Assembly: GCF_002000245.1 (NCBI RefSeq)
Contig: NZ_MTCM01000001.1
Location: 744,001-808,000, forward strand
Source of the DNA: Sphingobacterium sp. CZ-UAM
Lineage (GTDB): Bacteria > Bacteroidota > Bacteroidia > Sphingobacteriales > Sphingobacteriaceae
Reading direction: 5' to 3'
DNA: 64,000 nucleotides
The notes under the pieces are model-generated. The model was not told the DNA's origin, ran no database searches, and worked only from the letters and a program-made list of their open reading frames with translations. Of the stretch, positions 1-8,107 are shown one piece after another. Made by a program: the position numbers and the translations under genes. The stretch's first letter is position 1, and each line of letters starts with the position of its first letter.

Positions 1-594
1 TAATAAAGCTAAGTCTTGAATAAATTCAAAATCTTCAGCTTCAATAGCGGCTGTACGAGCTGATTTTCCAGATTCTAAATGTTCTTTAACAATGGAAAGT
101 ATATCAAAAGTCTTTTTTGCATCTTTATCACCGCCTGTTTTTGCCATTTTCTCCACTTTCTGGATACGTTTTACGACCGTATCCAAATCCTTTAATTGCA
201 GTTCGGTATCGATGATTTCTTTATCTCTGATTGGATCTACTGAACCGTCCACATGAATGACATTACCATCATCAAAACATCTCAAAACGTGAATGATCGC
301 ATTTGTCGTACGAATATTTCCCAAGAACTGATTCCCTAATCCTTCTCCTTTTGATGCGCCTTTTACCAATCCGGCGATATCAACGATTTCAATGGTATTC
401 GGAACGATACGTTGTGGATTGACTAATTCAGCTAATTTATTTAGACGGGCATCCGGTACGGTAATTACCCCAACATTTGGTTCAATAGTACAAAATGGAA
501 AGTTTGCTGCCTGTGCTTTCGCATTTGACAGACAGTTAAATAATGTTGATTTACCAACGTTTGGTAAACCTACGATACCGCATTGTAAAGCCAT
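1..594 (-). CDS. ychF: YchF-family redox-regulated GTPase/ATPase (5' part only)
   Basis: The gene begins at 594 on the minus strand and runs off the left edge, leaving the first 198 codons. The N-terminus carries a textbook OBG/YchF P-loop, GLPNVGKST, at residues 8-16 and a G3/switch region reading [20 protein letters not shown], both diagnostic of the YchF branch of translation-associated P-loop NTPases. YchF proteins prefer ATP over GTP, bind ribosomes and damp oxidative-stress responses. The remaining coiled-coil and TGS domain would lie outside the window. It is divergent from the Rieske gene, with about 70 bp between the two starts. Confidence 0.95.
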   Translation of the reverse strand, partial: MALQCGIVGLPNVGKSTLFNCLSNAKAQAANFPFCTIEPNVGVITVPDARLNKLAELVNPQRIVPNTIEIVDIAGLVKGASKGEGLGNQFLGNIRTTNAIIHVLRCFDDGNVIHVDGSVDPIRDKEIIDTELQLKDLDTVVKRIQKVEKMAKTGGDKDAKKTFDILSIVKEHLESGKSARTAAIEAEDFEFIQDLALL

Positions 595-662
595 ATATAG
601 TGCAAATTTTTGAAATTGCACAAAGATAGAAAATTCACTGTAATTTTTAACTATCTTGTACC

Positions 663-1010
663 ATGCTTCAGTGGTACAAAATTGACGATGCCCAATTTTT
701 AAAGGATAAAGGGATAATAGAGCATAAGGTTGGTGGAAAGACCATTTGTCTAACTTGGTTTGAAGATCAATTGTACGCGTTTTCCAGAAAATGTCCGCAT
801 GCGGGAGCTCCCTTGAAAAATGGTTGGTGTGAACGAGGGAAAGTGATCTGTCCCTTTCATCGGCATGAGTTTGATCTTGTGACAGGGAAAGGCAATCCTG
901 CTCAGCATGATTTTATTCATATATACCCGGTCAAAGAAGAAGACAGTGCCTATTTTGTAGGTATTGAGACAGGTTTTTGGCAAAATTTTCTAGGTTCTAA
1001 AAGTAACTAA
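663..1010 (+). CDS. Rieske [2Fe-2S] domain protein
   Basis: A 115-residue protein that is essentially one Rieske domain. The cluster ligands are visible as C44-P-H46, then 16 residues, then C63-P-F-H66, the standard CxH...CxxH arrangement. It has no signal peptide, membrane segment or oxygenase domain, so it is a cytoplasmic small Rieske ferredoxin of the NirD/ferredoxin type that would pass electrons to an unidentified partner. The N-terminal strand WYKI and the GxTICLTW segment are typical of this fold. It stands alone ahead of gpsA; the partner reductase or oxygenase is not in the window. Confidence 0.9.
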   Translation: MLQWYKIDDAQFLKDKGIIEHKVGGKTICLTWFEDQLYAFSRKCPHAGAPLKNGWCERGKVICPFHRHEFDLVTGKGNPAQHDFIHIYPVKEEDSAYFVGIETGFWQNFLGSKSN

Positions 1011-1056
1011 AGTATCATATCTCTCCATGCAATCGCATATCTAAGCAGTAAATAAG

Positions 1057-1064
1057 TATATTTG
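1057..1064 (+). promoter_or_regulatory. Candidate Bacteroidota -7 element before gpsA
   Basis: TATATTTG followed by C matches the Bacteroidota -7 consensus TAnnTTTG(Y), 22 bp before the gpsA ATG. No convincing TTG/TTTG -33 element is seen at the usual distance, so this is a tentative call. Confidence 0.35.
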
Positions 1065-1086
1065 CTTTCGAAAACAAATTAAAAAC

Positions 1087-2091
1087 ATGCAGGGGAAAAA
1101 GATTGGTATAATAGGTAGCGGGAGCTGGGCGACGGCGATGATTAAGATGCTATGCGAAAATGACCAAGATAAACATATTTTTTGGTGGATTAGAAAAGAG
1201 GAAGATGCTGAATACATCCAAAAATTTAAACATAACCCGACCTATTTGAGCGGGGTCGCTGTTGATTTGAGTATTACCAGCATTGATACGAATGCCAAAA
1301 ATGTAGTTGCTAATTCGGATATTGTTATTTTAAATACGCCAGCAGCTTATTTGAAAGATGCACTGCGGGGTGTCACCCAGGAAGACTTCAAGGATAAAAT
1401 AGTTGTATCCGCTATCAAAGGGATTATTCCTAAGGACAACTTAATTATCGGGGAGTTTTTGGAGCAGTACTATGCTATCGATATGAAACAGATCTGTGTG
1501 ATTGGTGGTCCCTGTCACGCCGAAGAAGTAGCCTTGGGGAAGCTGTCGTACTTGACATTTGGTTGTAAAAATTTGGATAATGCGGCCTTGGTGGCTTCAT
1601 TTTTATCTTCCCGGGTTATTAAAACGATCCTTTCAGAAGATATCTTAGGAATTGAATTTGGAGCCGTATTAAAGAATATTTATGCATTGGCAGGGGGGAT
1701 ATGCCATGGATTAGGCTATGGCGACAACTTTCAGGCTGTATTGGTTTCCAACGCTATTCGGGAGATGCGTCGTTTTGTAGCTAAAGTAGATGGCGACACA
1801 TCCCGTGATGTCAATACTTCTGCTTACCTAGGCGATTTATTGGTTACGGCATACTCACAATTCAGTCGCAACAGAACATTTGGGAATATGATCGGAAAAG
1901 GGTATAGTGTGCAATCTGCTCAGCTCGAAATGAATATGGTCGCTGAAGGCTATTATGCGTCCGCCTGTATTCAGCAATATGCAGAAAAGTATGCTGTTGA
2001 ACTGCCTATTTGTGATGCCGTATATCAGATTTTATATGCTCATCAACCTGCATCCAAAATTATTCAGGCTTTGAGCGAAAAATTAACTTAA
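1087..2091 (+). CDS. gpsA: NAD(P)H-dependent glycerol-3-phosphate dehydrogenase
   Basis: A 334-residue cytosolic enzyme that reduces dihydroxyacetone phosphate to sn-glycerol 3-phosphate for phospholipid synthesis. The N-terminal Rossmann motif GSGSWATA at residues 11-18, the SAIKGI segment around residue 118 and the substrate-binding GGPCHAEEVA stretch near 142-151 (GPSHAEEV in most members) are all present, followed by the conserved KNIYALAGG helix of the C-terminal domain. Length is normal for the family. hemF follows after 17 bp in the same direction, so the two are probably co-transcribed although their pathways differ. Confidence 0.96.
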   Translation: MQGKKIGIIGSGSWATAMIKMLCENDQDKHIFWWIRKEEDAEYIQKFKHNPTYLSGVAVDLSITSIDTNAKNVVANSDIVILNTPAAYLKDALRGVTQEDFKDKIVVSAIKGIIPKDNLIIGEFLEQYYAIDMKQICVIGGPCHAEEVALGKLSYLTFGCKNLDNAALVASFLSSRVIKTILSEDILGIEFGAVLKNIYALAGGICHGLGYGDNFQAVLVSNAIREMRRFVAKVDGDTSRDVNTSAYLGDLLVTAYSQFSRNRTFGNMIGKGYSVQSAQLEMNMVAEGYYASACIQQYAEKYAVELPICDAVYQILYAHQPASKIIQALSEKLT

Positions 2092-2108
2092 ACCTAGCAA
2101 CGAAGTAG

Positions 2109-3008
2109 ATGATAACAAAAGAAGCGATTGCTTTAGCTTATAAAGAAATTCAAGATGAAATATGCCAGGCGCTGGAGCGTTTGGATGGTTCGGCCCGGTT
2201 TGAAGAAGAACTATGGGAAAGAGAAGGCGGAGGCGGAGGTCGTACACGGATTATTCAGAACGGTAATATATTGGAAAAAGGTGGAGTCAACTTTTCTGCT
2301 GTACATGGTAAATTACCGGAAACCATAAAGAAAGCCTTTGGTGTTGATGAAGATGATTTCTTTGCCACCGGAGTTTCCATTGTTATCCATCCCAATAATC
2401 CATGGGTGCCCATTATCCATATGAACATCCGATATTTCGAATTGAATGAACAAATGCGATGGTTTGGAGGGGGAATCGACCTGACACCGCATTATGTAAA
2501 TGAAACGGATGCCCGTTTTTTTCATCAGCAGTTAAAATCGGTCTGTGATAAACATAATCCGAGCTTTTACGATGAATTTAAAAAATGGGCCGATGACTAT
2601 TTTTTCATTCGCCACAGGGAGGAAACTCGGGGAATAGGCGGCGTTTTCTACGATAAGCTAAATACCGCGAAGACCGGAATGTCTATGGAAGATATTTTTG
2701 CATTTTCCTGTGACTTGGGCCGTAGCTTTGCGCCGACCTATACTGCGCTGGTCGAAAAAAATAGAAGTAAAACATTTAATGAGGCGCAGAAAAATTGGCA
2801 ATTGATCCGTCGGGGACGTTACGTTGAGTTTAACTTAGTCTGGGATTCCGGTACTAAATTTGGACTTGAAACAAATGGCCGCATAGAGTCTATATTGATG
2901 AGTCTACCTGCCCAGGCCAATTGGGTATATGACCATCGACCTGAAGAAGGCTCCGAAGAAGCCAAGACCTTATCCTTATTGCGAAAAGGTATTAACTGGA
3001 TTTCATAA
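2109..3008 (+). CDS. hemF: Oxygen-dependent coproporphyrinogen III oxidase
   Basis: A 299-residue protein of the aerobic coproporphyrinogen oxidase family, which decarboxylates two propionates of coproporphyrinogen III to give protoporphyrinogen IX in heme synthesis. Conserved blocks are clear: the GGGGGRTR segment (residues 40-48), WFGGGIDLTPHYV, RGIGGVFYD, and the C-terminal RRGRYVEFNLVWDSGTKFGL signature. It lies 17 bp after gpsA and just before the M16 peptidase pair. Presence of HemF rather than only HemN indicates an aerobic lifestyle. Confidence 0.96.
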   Translation: MITKEAIALAYKEIQDEICQALERLDGSARFEEELWEREGGGGGRTRIIQNGNILEKGGVNFSAVHGKLPETIKKAFGVDEDDFFATGVSIVIHPNNPWVPIIHMNIRYFELNEQMRWFGGGIDLTPHYVNETDARFFHQQLKSVCDKHNPSFYDEFKKWADDYFFIRHREETRGIGGVFYDKLNTAKTGMSMEDIFAFSCDLGRSFAPTYTALVEKNRSKTFNEAQKNWQLIRRGRYVEFNLVWDSGTKFGLETNGRIESILMSLPAQANWVYDHRPEEGSEEAKTLSLLRKGINWIS

Positions 3009-3024
3009 AATCGAAAAAAACAGC

Positions 3025-4284
3025 ATGGTTTCATACCAGAAATTTACATTAGAAAATGGACTTCGTGTATTAGTGCACGAAGATCACAACACGGCTATGG
3101 CCTGTGTGAATATATTATATGACGTCGGCGCTCGCGACGAATCTCCTGAGCAGACTGGTTTTGCCCATTTGTTTGAGCATCTCATGTTTGGTGGGAGCGT
3201 TAATATCCCTAATTTTGATACAGAGCTGCAAAAAGTTGGTGGTGAGAACAATGCTTTTACAAGCAATGATATTACCAATTACTATATTACATTACCTTCT
3301 TCCAATCTGGAGACCGCACTCTGGTTGGAATCCGACCGCATGTTAAGTCTGGCATTCTCTCCGCAGAGCCTTGAAGTACAGCGAAATGTCGTGAGCGAAG
3401 AGTTTAAACAACGCTATCTTAATCAACCCTATGGCGATGCCTGGCTCAAGCTGCGTCCACTGGCTTATAAGGTTCACCCATATCGTTGGGCTACTATTGG
3501 GAAAGAGCTGAAACACATCGAAGATGCAACGATGGCAGATGTCAAAGCCTTCTTTAAATTGCATTACAACCCACAGAGTGCAATTATGGTTATTTCGGGG
3601 GATGTACATTATGAGGAAGTGAAATCCTTGGTGGAAAAATGGTTTGGCGATATTGCGCCTGGCCAAAAATACAATCGGCAGTTACCGCAAGAGCCGAAAC
3701 AGCAGGAATTGAGAAGAGAAACTGCTTATGCAGCGGTACCTTTGGATGCCCTGTATATGGCATTTCATGGCCCAGCACGGTTAGAAGAGGGATATTTCGC
3801 AATGGATTTGCTATCGGATATCCTTTCCAGAGGCTCTTCGTCAAGGCTTTATCGTAGATTGGTAAAAGAGGAGCAACTCTTTAGTGAATTAAATGCCTAT
3901 GTCATGGGCAGCATCGATAATAACTTATTTGTTATTGAAGGCAAACCCTCCGAAGGAGTATCATTGGAGGAAGCCGAACGTGCTGTATGGGCTGAGCTTG
4001 ATCTATTGAAAAAAGAGTTGGTGTCTGACTCCGAGCTGGAAAAGGTGAAAAATAAAATCGAGTCAACAAATGTGTTTGCCGAATTATCTATCTTGGATAA
4101 GGCGATGAATTTGGCTTTTCATGAATTGCTTGGTGACGCCAACGGCATTAATACAGAAGTGTCAAAATATCTAGCTGTCACTGCCGAAGAAGTACAACAG
4201 CAAGCAAAAGCTATTTTTAATCCCGAAAACGCATCAATATTAATGTATAAAGCACAAGAGGAGGAGGTACGACATGTTGGATAG
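3025..4284 (+). CDS. M16 family zinc metallopeptidase, catalytic subunit
   Basis: A 419-residue protein when started at the ATG at 3025, which begins directly with the conserved strand FTLENGLRVLV; a longer reading frame from 2929 overlaps hemF and is unlikely. The inverted zinc motif HxxEH is intact (H48-L-F-E51-H52), with the third glutamate ligand in the LETALWLESDRM helix about 75 residues later. No signal peptide is seen, so the protein should be cytoplasmic. It overlaps the next gene by 11 bp, and the two form the catalytic and non-catalytic halves of a two-subunit M16 peptidase similar to mitochondrial processing peptidase or PqqF-like pairs. The substrate is unknown. Confidence 0.93.
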   Translation: MVSYQKFTLENGLRVLVHEDHNTAMACVNILYDVGARDESPEQTGFAHLFEHLMFGGSVNIPNFDTELQKVGGENNAFTSNDITNYYITLPSSNLETALWLESDRMLSLAFSPQSLEVQRNVVSEEFKQRYLNQPYGDAWLKLRPLAYKVHPYRWATIGKELKHIEDATMADVKAFFKLHYNPQSAIMVISGDVHYEEVKSLVEKWFGDIAPGQKYNRQLPQEPKQQELRRETAYAAVPLDALYMAFHGPARLEEGYFAMDLLSDILSRGSSSRLYRRLVKEEQLFSELNAYVMGSIDNNLFVIEGKPSEGVSLEEAERAVWAELDLLKKELVSDSELEKVKNKIESTNVFAELSILDKAMNLAFHELLGDANGINTEVSKYLAVTAEEVQQQAKAIFNPENASILMYKAQEEEVRHVG

Positions 4285-5596
4285 AACAAAAGCACCCGAA
4301 TTCCGTGAAATCGGTCATATAAGCTTGAAAGAACCTGTCAAAAAGCAGTTTGCCAACGGACTACCTGTGTATATATTTCATTCTCCTGAACAGGAACTTG
4401 TCCGTATTGAGTGGATTTTTGAGAATAAGTATCTCGATGGGCAAATCGAAAACCCGCTGCTTAACAGTGCATTAAGTGCCTTGCTTAAAGAGGGGACAAT
4501 GAGTATGTCAAGCGCTGAAATTGCAGACAAAGTAGATTTTTATGGCGCATTTCTTGTCCCTGAATATTCTTTCGATGTAACTTCCCTGTCTTTGTATACC
4601 TTAAATCGACACAGTAAGGTTTTACTACCACTTGTAAAAGATATTTTAACGGAAGCATCGATTCCGCAAGAAGAACTTGATACCTATCTGCGTAATAACA
4701 AACAAAAGTTTCAGGTATCGATTCAAAAAAATGATTACCTAGCGAGACGCAAGTTCTATAATCTGATCTTCGGTGAAAGTAACCGTTATGGGCGTACACC
4801 AAAATTCGAAGATTATGATGCCATTAGCCGTGAGCAATTGATAGAACTGTATCGAAAAGAAATTGTTCCTGATAATTGTACCTTGATTGTTTCGGGCAAT
4901 GTCTCCGAAGATCTCATCAGTGAACTGGAACAGATCTTTGGATTTGAGTGGCTTAAACTTGGGACCGCCTCCTCTGCGGATGGCCCATTATTAACGCAAA
5001 AGTCGGGCGATTTGGCATATGAAGAGAAAGAAAATGCGCTGCAATCAGCCATTCGTTTAGGAAGTCAGACTATATCGAGAACCCATCCGGATTACCCCGC
5101 ATTACAGTTTGTAAATACGCTGCTCGGGGGCTTTTTTGGCTCCAGACTGATGCGTAATATCCGAGAGGAAAAAGGATATACCTACAGTATTGGGTCGGCC
5201 GTAGCAACATTAAAGCATACTGGATTTTTGACCATTGCGACAGAAGTAGGCGTAGAGGTGACGAATGCGACTTTAGCCGAGATAGAAAAGGAAATCGATC
5301 TGCTAAAGACCACATTGGCGTCGGTAGAGGAAGTTGATTTGGTAAAAACCTATATGGAAGGATCAATGCTGGGATCGTTAGAGAGTATATTTTCTCATGC
5401 GGATAAATTCAAGAGTGTTCTTTTGAACGATATGAACTTAACGTATTATTCTTATTACATGGAGGAAATTAAAAATATGACACCCGAAAAAGTTCGTGAT
5501 ATTGCCAATAAATACCTTGATTTTAAGCAAATGGTAAAGGTTATTGTGGGTAAGTTCAATCCAATGGAGCCGATTCATCAAGCGGTTGTAAATTAA
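4274..5596 (+). CDS. M16 family peptidase-like, non-catalytic subunit
   Basis: A 440-residue M16 fold lacking the zinc site: where HxxEH should be, the sequence reads ALSALLKEGT. It keeps the glycine-rich/R-Y region of the partner subunit, GGFFGSRLMRNIREEKGYTY (around residues 283-302), which in M16B heterodimers contributes substrate contacts to the active half. The ATG at 4274 lies inside the end of the upstream catalytic gene, so translational coupling and 1:1 assembly are likely. The pair therefore acts as a single enzyme; this gene alone should be inactive. Confidence 0.92.
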   Translation: MLDRTKAPEFREIGHISLKEPVKKQFANGLPVYIFHSPEQELVRIEWIFENKYLDGQIENPLLNSALSALLKEGTMSMSSAEIADKVDFYGAFLVPEYSFDVTSLSLYTLNRHSKVLLPLVKDILTEASIPQEELDTYLRNNKQKFQVSIQKNDYLARRKFYNLIFGESNRYGRTPKFEDYDAISREQLIELYRKEIVPDNCTLIVSGNVSEDLISELEQIFGFEWLKLGTASSADGPLLTQKSGDLAYEEKENALQSAIRLGSQTISRTHPDYPALQFVNTLLGGFFGSRLMRNIREEKGYTYSIGSAVATLKHTGFLTIATEVGVEVTNATLAEIEKEIDLLKTTLASVEEVDLVKTYMEGSMLGSLESIFSHADKFKSVLLNDMNLTYYSYYMEEIKNMTPEKVRDIANKYLDFKQMVKVIVGKFNPMEPIHQAVVN

Positions 5597-5667
5597 ATTT
5601 CTCAGACTACAAAAATCAAATTCAACTTTGTATTTTTGGTTTTTGTTAAAAAAGCATACGATCCAGC

Positions 5668-6621
5668 ATGGAATTAAAATTAAACAGACCATTGGTATTT
5701 TTCGATTTAGAGACGACAGGTGTTAATGTTGCAACCGATCGAATTGTCGAAGTATCATTTTTGAAAGTGATGCCCAATGGTGAAGAAACTGTATATACGA
5801 AGAAAATTAACCCGGAAAGACCTATTCCTGCAGAATCCACGTTTTTTCATGGCATTCGTGATGAGGATATTAAAGACGCACCTACATTTAAAACCATTGC
5901 TGTAGAATTGGCTACCTTCATCGGTGATGCGGATTTGGCAGGATACAATTCGAATAAGTTTGATGTGCCGATGCTTATGGAAGAATTTTTACGTGCTGGC
6001 GTAGACTTTTCGTTGGAAGGCCGTGCCTTTGTTGATGTACAAAACATCTTCCATCAAATGGAACAGCGTACATTAAAAGCCGCCTATAAGTTCTATTGCG
6101 ATGAGAACCTGGAGAATGCGCATACCGCTGAAGCAGATGTACGTGCGACTTACGAAGTGTTAAAAGCGCAACTCACCAAGTATGAGGGAGCAGCATTTGA
6201 GGATCGTCATGGGGTCGTTTCGTATCCTGTAGTCAATGATGTCGCTGCTTTACACGAATTTACCAACTTAAGTAAGCCTGTAGATTTTGCAGGGCGCATT
6301 GTATATAACGAAGATGGATTAGAAACCATCAATTTTGGTAAGCACAAAGGAAAACCTATTGTGGAAGTATTTGAGCAGGAACCAAGTTATTACGCCTGGA
6401 TGCAGAACGGTGATTTCCCTTTATACACCAAAAAGGTATTGGAAAATATCTGGATAAAATATAAGAAAGAAAAAAGTGAGCAAAAAGCGAAAGCAGCATC
6501 TAATCATTCGGTAGAGGATAAAAAGACTGCTAAAAAGGAATTCAATCAACAGAAAGAAGAGACAGCTCAAAGTATCTCGCTGGATATGCTGAAAGAATTG
6601 CAGGATAAATTTAAAAAATAA
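5668..6621 (+). CDS. DnaQ-like DEDDh 3'-5' exonuclease
   Basis: A 317-residue protein. Residues 8-180 form a DnaQ-type exonuclease with FDLETTG (ExoI, D13/E15), GYNSNKFDVPML (ExoII) and the HTAEADV segment (ExoIII, H and D), so catalytic residues are complete. Residues about 215-262 form a second small domain, INFGKHKGKPI...EPSYYAWMQNGDFP, that resembles the C-terminal domain of exonuclease X-like proteins. The last 50 residues are lysine-rich. It could be the polymerase III epsilon-type proofreader or a repair exonuclease; the added domain makes the repair role more plausible. A possible -7 element TATTTTTG lies at 5631-5638. Confidence 0.9.
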   Translation: MELKLNRPLVFFDLETTGVNVATDRIVEVSFLKVMPNGEETVYTKKINPERPIPAESTFFHGIRDEDIKDAPTFKTIAVELATFIGDADLAGYNSNKFDVPMLMEEFLRAGVDFSLEGRAFVDVQNIFHQMEQRTLKAAYKFYCDENLENAHTAEADVRATYEVLKAQLTKYEGAAFEDRHGVVSYPVVNDVAALHEFTNLSKPVDFAGRIVYNEDGLETINFGKHKGKPIVEVFEQEPSYYAWMQNGDFPLYTKKVLENIWIKYKKEKSEQKAKAASNHSVEDKKTAKKEFNQQKEETAQSISLDMLKELQDKFKK

Positions 6622-6648
6622 CTTTATTAATAGCTTAGAAAAAGGATT

Positions 6649-7605
6649 ATGGAATTCAAACAAGAAGTGGAGCATGTACAATGTTTGATTATTGGTTCAG
6701 GTCCAGCGGGGTATACTGCAGCGATTTATGCAGCCCGTGCGGATATGAAACCGGTGGTTTATACAGGTATTGTACCGGGGGGGCAATTGACACAAACAAC
6801 AGAAGTAGACAATTTTCCGGGATATCCAAAAGGGATTACCGGTCCGGTTATGATGGAAGATCTGCGGGAACAAGCTGAACGCTTTGGGACATCTGTGCGC
6901 TTTGGTTATGTGACCAAAGTAGATTTTACTGGCGATGTACATCGTGTAGAAATTGATGGCACAGTACAAGTTACTGCAGATACAGTGATTATTGCTACAG
7001 GAGCAACAGCAAAATGGCTGGGCTTGGAATCTGAACAAAAATATAACGGTTTTGGGGTATCAGCTTGTGCTGTATGCGACGGTTTCTTCTTTAAAAATCA
7101 GGAAGTGGCCATTGTGGGTGCTGGAGATACTGCCGCTGAGGAAGCCACTTACCTTGCGAAATTATGTTCCAAAGTACATATGTTAGTGCGCCGTGATGAG
7201 TTCCGCGCATCCAAAGCCATGGTACACCGCGTTATGAACACACCTAATATCGAAGTACATTACAACTCCGAAGCAAAAGAGGTTTTAGGTGATGGCCAGG
7301 TAGTCACTGGAATTCGCGTCATCAACAACAAAGACCAATCCGAGAAAGTCCTGGAAGTGACAGGTTTCTTCGTTGCAATTGGTCATAAACCGAATACGGA
7401 GTTATTTACGGGGATATTGGATATGGATGAAACTGGCTACCTGATTACTAAGCCAGATAGTACTGCAACCAATATACCTGGAGTCTTTGCATGTGGAGAT
7501 GTACAGGATAATATATTTCGTCAAGCAATTACTGCCGCCGGTACCGGCTGTATGGCTGCGCTTGAAGCAGAAAGATACCTTGCTGCCAAAGAAAGCGGAG
7601 AATAA
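6649..7605 (+). CDS. trxB: Thioredoxin-disulfide reductase
   Basis: A 318-residue FAD/NADPH enzyme reducing thioredoxin. The FAD-binding GSGPAGYTAA lies near residues 16-25, the redox-active pair is C140-A-V-C143-D-G, the NADPH motif GAGDTAAEEA follows, and the C-terminal FAD motif GVFACGDVQD is present. Length and order match low-molecular-weight bacterial TrxB. It is 27 bp behind the exonuclease gene and is the last gene of the rightward run, with a strong terminator 73 bp after its stop. Confidence 0.97.
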   Translation: MEFKQEVEHVQCLIIGSGPAGYTAAIYAARADMKPVVYTGIVPGGQLTQTTEVDNFPGYPKGITGPVMMEDLREQAERFGTSVRFGYVTKVDFTGDVHRVEIDGTVQVTADTVIIATGATAKWLGLESEQKYNGFGVSACAVCDGFFFKNQEVAIVGAGDTAAEEATYLAKLCSKVHMLVRRDEFRASKAMVHRVMNTPNIEVHYNSEAKEVLGDGQVVTGIRVINNKDQSEKVLEVTGFFVAIGHKPNTELFTGILDMDETGYLITKPDSTATNIPGVFACGDVQDNIFRQAITAAGTGCMAALEAERYLAAKESGE

Positions 7606-7677
7606 CACAATCTGCAAAATAGGGAATTCCAACAACGGATTACTCCCAATAGAATATATGGATTAAAGTTGCTGTCC

Positions 7678-7706
7678 AAAAAGCCCGATTTGATATCGGG
7701 CTTTTT
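7678..7706 (+). terminator. Rho-independent terminator after trxB
   Basis: AAAAAGCCCGAT and ATCGGGCTTTTT form a perfect 12-bp stem (7678-7689 with 7695-7706) closed by a 5-nt loop and followed by more T residues. It ends the gpsA-to-trxB region. Confidence 0.93.
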
Positions 7707-7764
7707 TTTAGATAACTGCTATTTACCTGGATCTATCTTGTAAAAATAAATAAGTCCTGGGCAG

Positions 7765-7829
7765 AATATAAAAATAGTTTTCAAAAAGACTACTTGATTA
7801 GTAGTCTTTTTGAAAACTATTTTTATATT
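7765..7829. repeat. 29-bp perfect inverted repeat (very stable hairpin)
   Basis: Positions 7765-7793 and 7801-7829 are perfect reverse complements (29 bp) around the 7-nt loop TTGATTA. A further CAGAA (7762-7766) can pair with TTCTG (7831-7835) across a small bulge. The stem is AT-rich and is not followed by a clean T-run, and another terminator already sits just upstream, so ordinary termination does not explain it. The right foot contains TATATTTG (7824-7831), a match to the -7 promoter consensus. It could be an extruding promoter element, a miniature mobile-element remnant, or a very stable 5'-leader or 3'-end structure. Confidence 0.85.
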
Positions 7830-7831
7830 TG
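7824..7831 (+). promoter_or_regulatory. Candidate -7 promoter element for the SusC/SusD/sulfatase operon
   Basis: TATATTTG matches TAnnTTTG and lies on the right foot of the 29-bp inverted repeat, about 280 bp before susC. A transcript from here would include the small ORF at 7896. No -33 TTTG is found at the usual 17-23 bp spacing, so confidence is low. Confidence 0.3.
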
Positions 7832-7895
7832 TTCTGTCGTTAACAATTGGCGTTGGCAACGAACATAAAATCTAGACTACAAATTTTGAACAAGT

Positions 7896-7994
7896 ATGAA
7901 AAACGACTATCTAATCGCTTTTAGAAGCAACGGAGAAACTACTCCAATTTTTAATTCCTTCCTTTTCATTTGTCGAATGCGAATGTGCTGTTAA
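7896..7994 (+). CDS. Small upstream ORF ending in Cys/Met residues (possible leader peptide)
   Basis: A 32-residue ORF from an ATG, starting MKNDYLIAFRSNGETTP and ending ICRMRMCC. Five of its last seven residues contain sulfur (C26, M28, M30, C31, C32). It sits in the long leader of the SusC-SusD-sulfatase-sulfatase operon, 113 nt before the SusC start. The last two Cys codons and the stop lie in a short hairpin (7985-7998) followed by five T residues, an arrangement that resembles a transcription attenuator in which Cys- or Met-tRNA supply is sensed. It has no recognisable domain. That it is translated is inference; an alternative is a fortuitous ORF in a long leader. Confidence 0.5.
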   Translation: MKNDYLIAFRSNGETTPIFNSFLFICRMRMCC

Positions 7995-8006
7995 GCACCC
8001 CTTTTT
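7985..8006 (+). promoter_or_regulatory. Possible attenuator hairpin at the end of the small leader ORF
   Basis: GTGCT (7985-7989) and AGCAC (7994-7998) can pair around a 4-nt loop, followed by CCC and TTTTT to 8006. The stem is only 5 bp, weak for a terminator, but it exactly covers the two terminal Cys codons and the stop of the leader ORF. Confidence 0.3.
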
Positions 8007-8107
8007 CCTTATTTATACTTCGTTAAGTAAGTAATTCGAATTTTAATAACAAGGATACCAATGGCGTTGGCACTTGTTTGCGTATTCACTTTAAAATAGA
8101 ACTGACA

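Larger units (their letters stand above)
7848..8072 (+). repeat. Direct repeat TGGCGTTGGCA in the susC leader
   Basis: The 11-mer TGGCGTTGGCA occurs at 7848-7858 and again at 8062-8072, flanking the small leader ORF; both copies have AA or CAA just before. The second copy is about 35 nt before the SusC ATG. Twin spaced copies suggest an operator or a paired RNA element, but chance cannot be excluded from one locus. Confidence 0.4.

Noticed and set aside
2929-3024. N-terminal extension of the M16 catalytic peptidase overlapping hemF
   Set aside because: The extension is an out-of-frame reading of hemF; the ATG at 3025 starts the conserved domain.
7762-7835. Insertion sequence at the 29-bp hairpin
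   Set aside because: No transposase, no clear target-site duplication and only about 70 bp in size; kept as an inverted repeat rather than a mobile element.
8078-8107. TTG start ten codons before the SusC ATG
   Set aside because: It would put charged residues ahead of the signal peptide; the ATG at 8108 gives a normal one.
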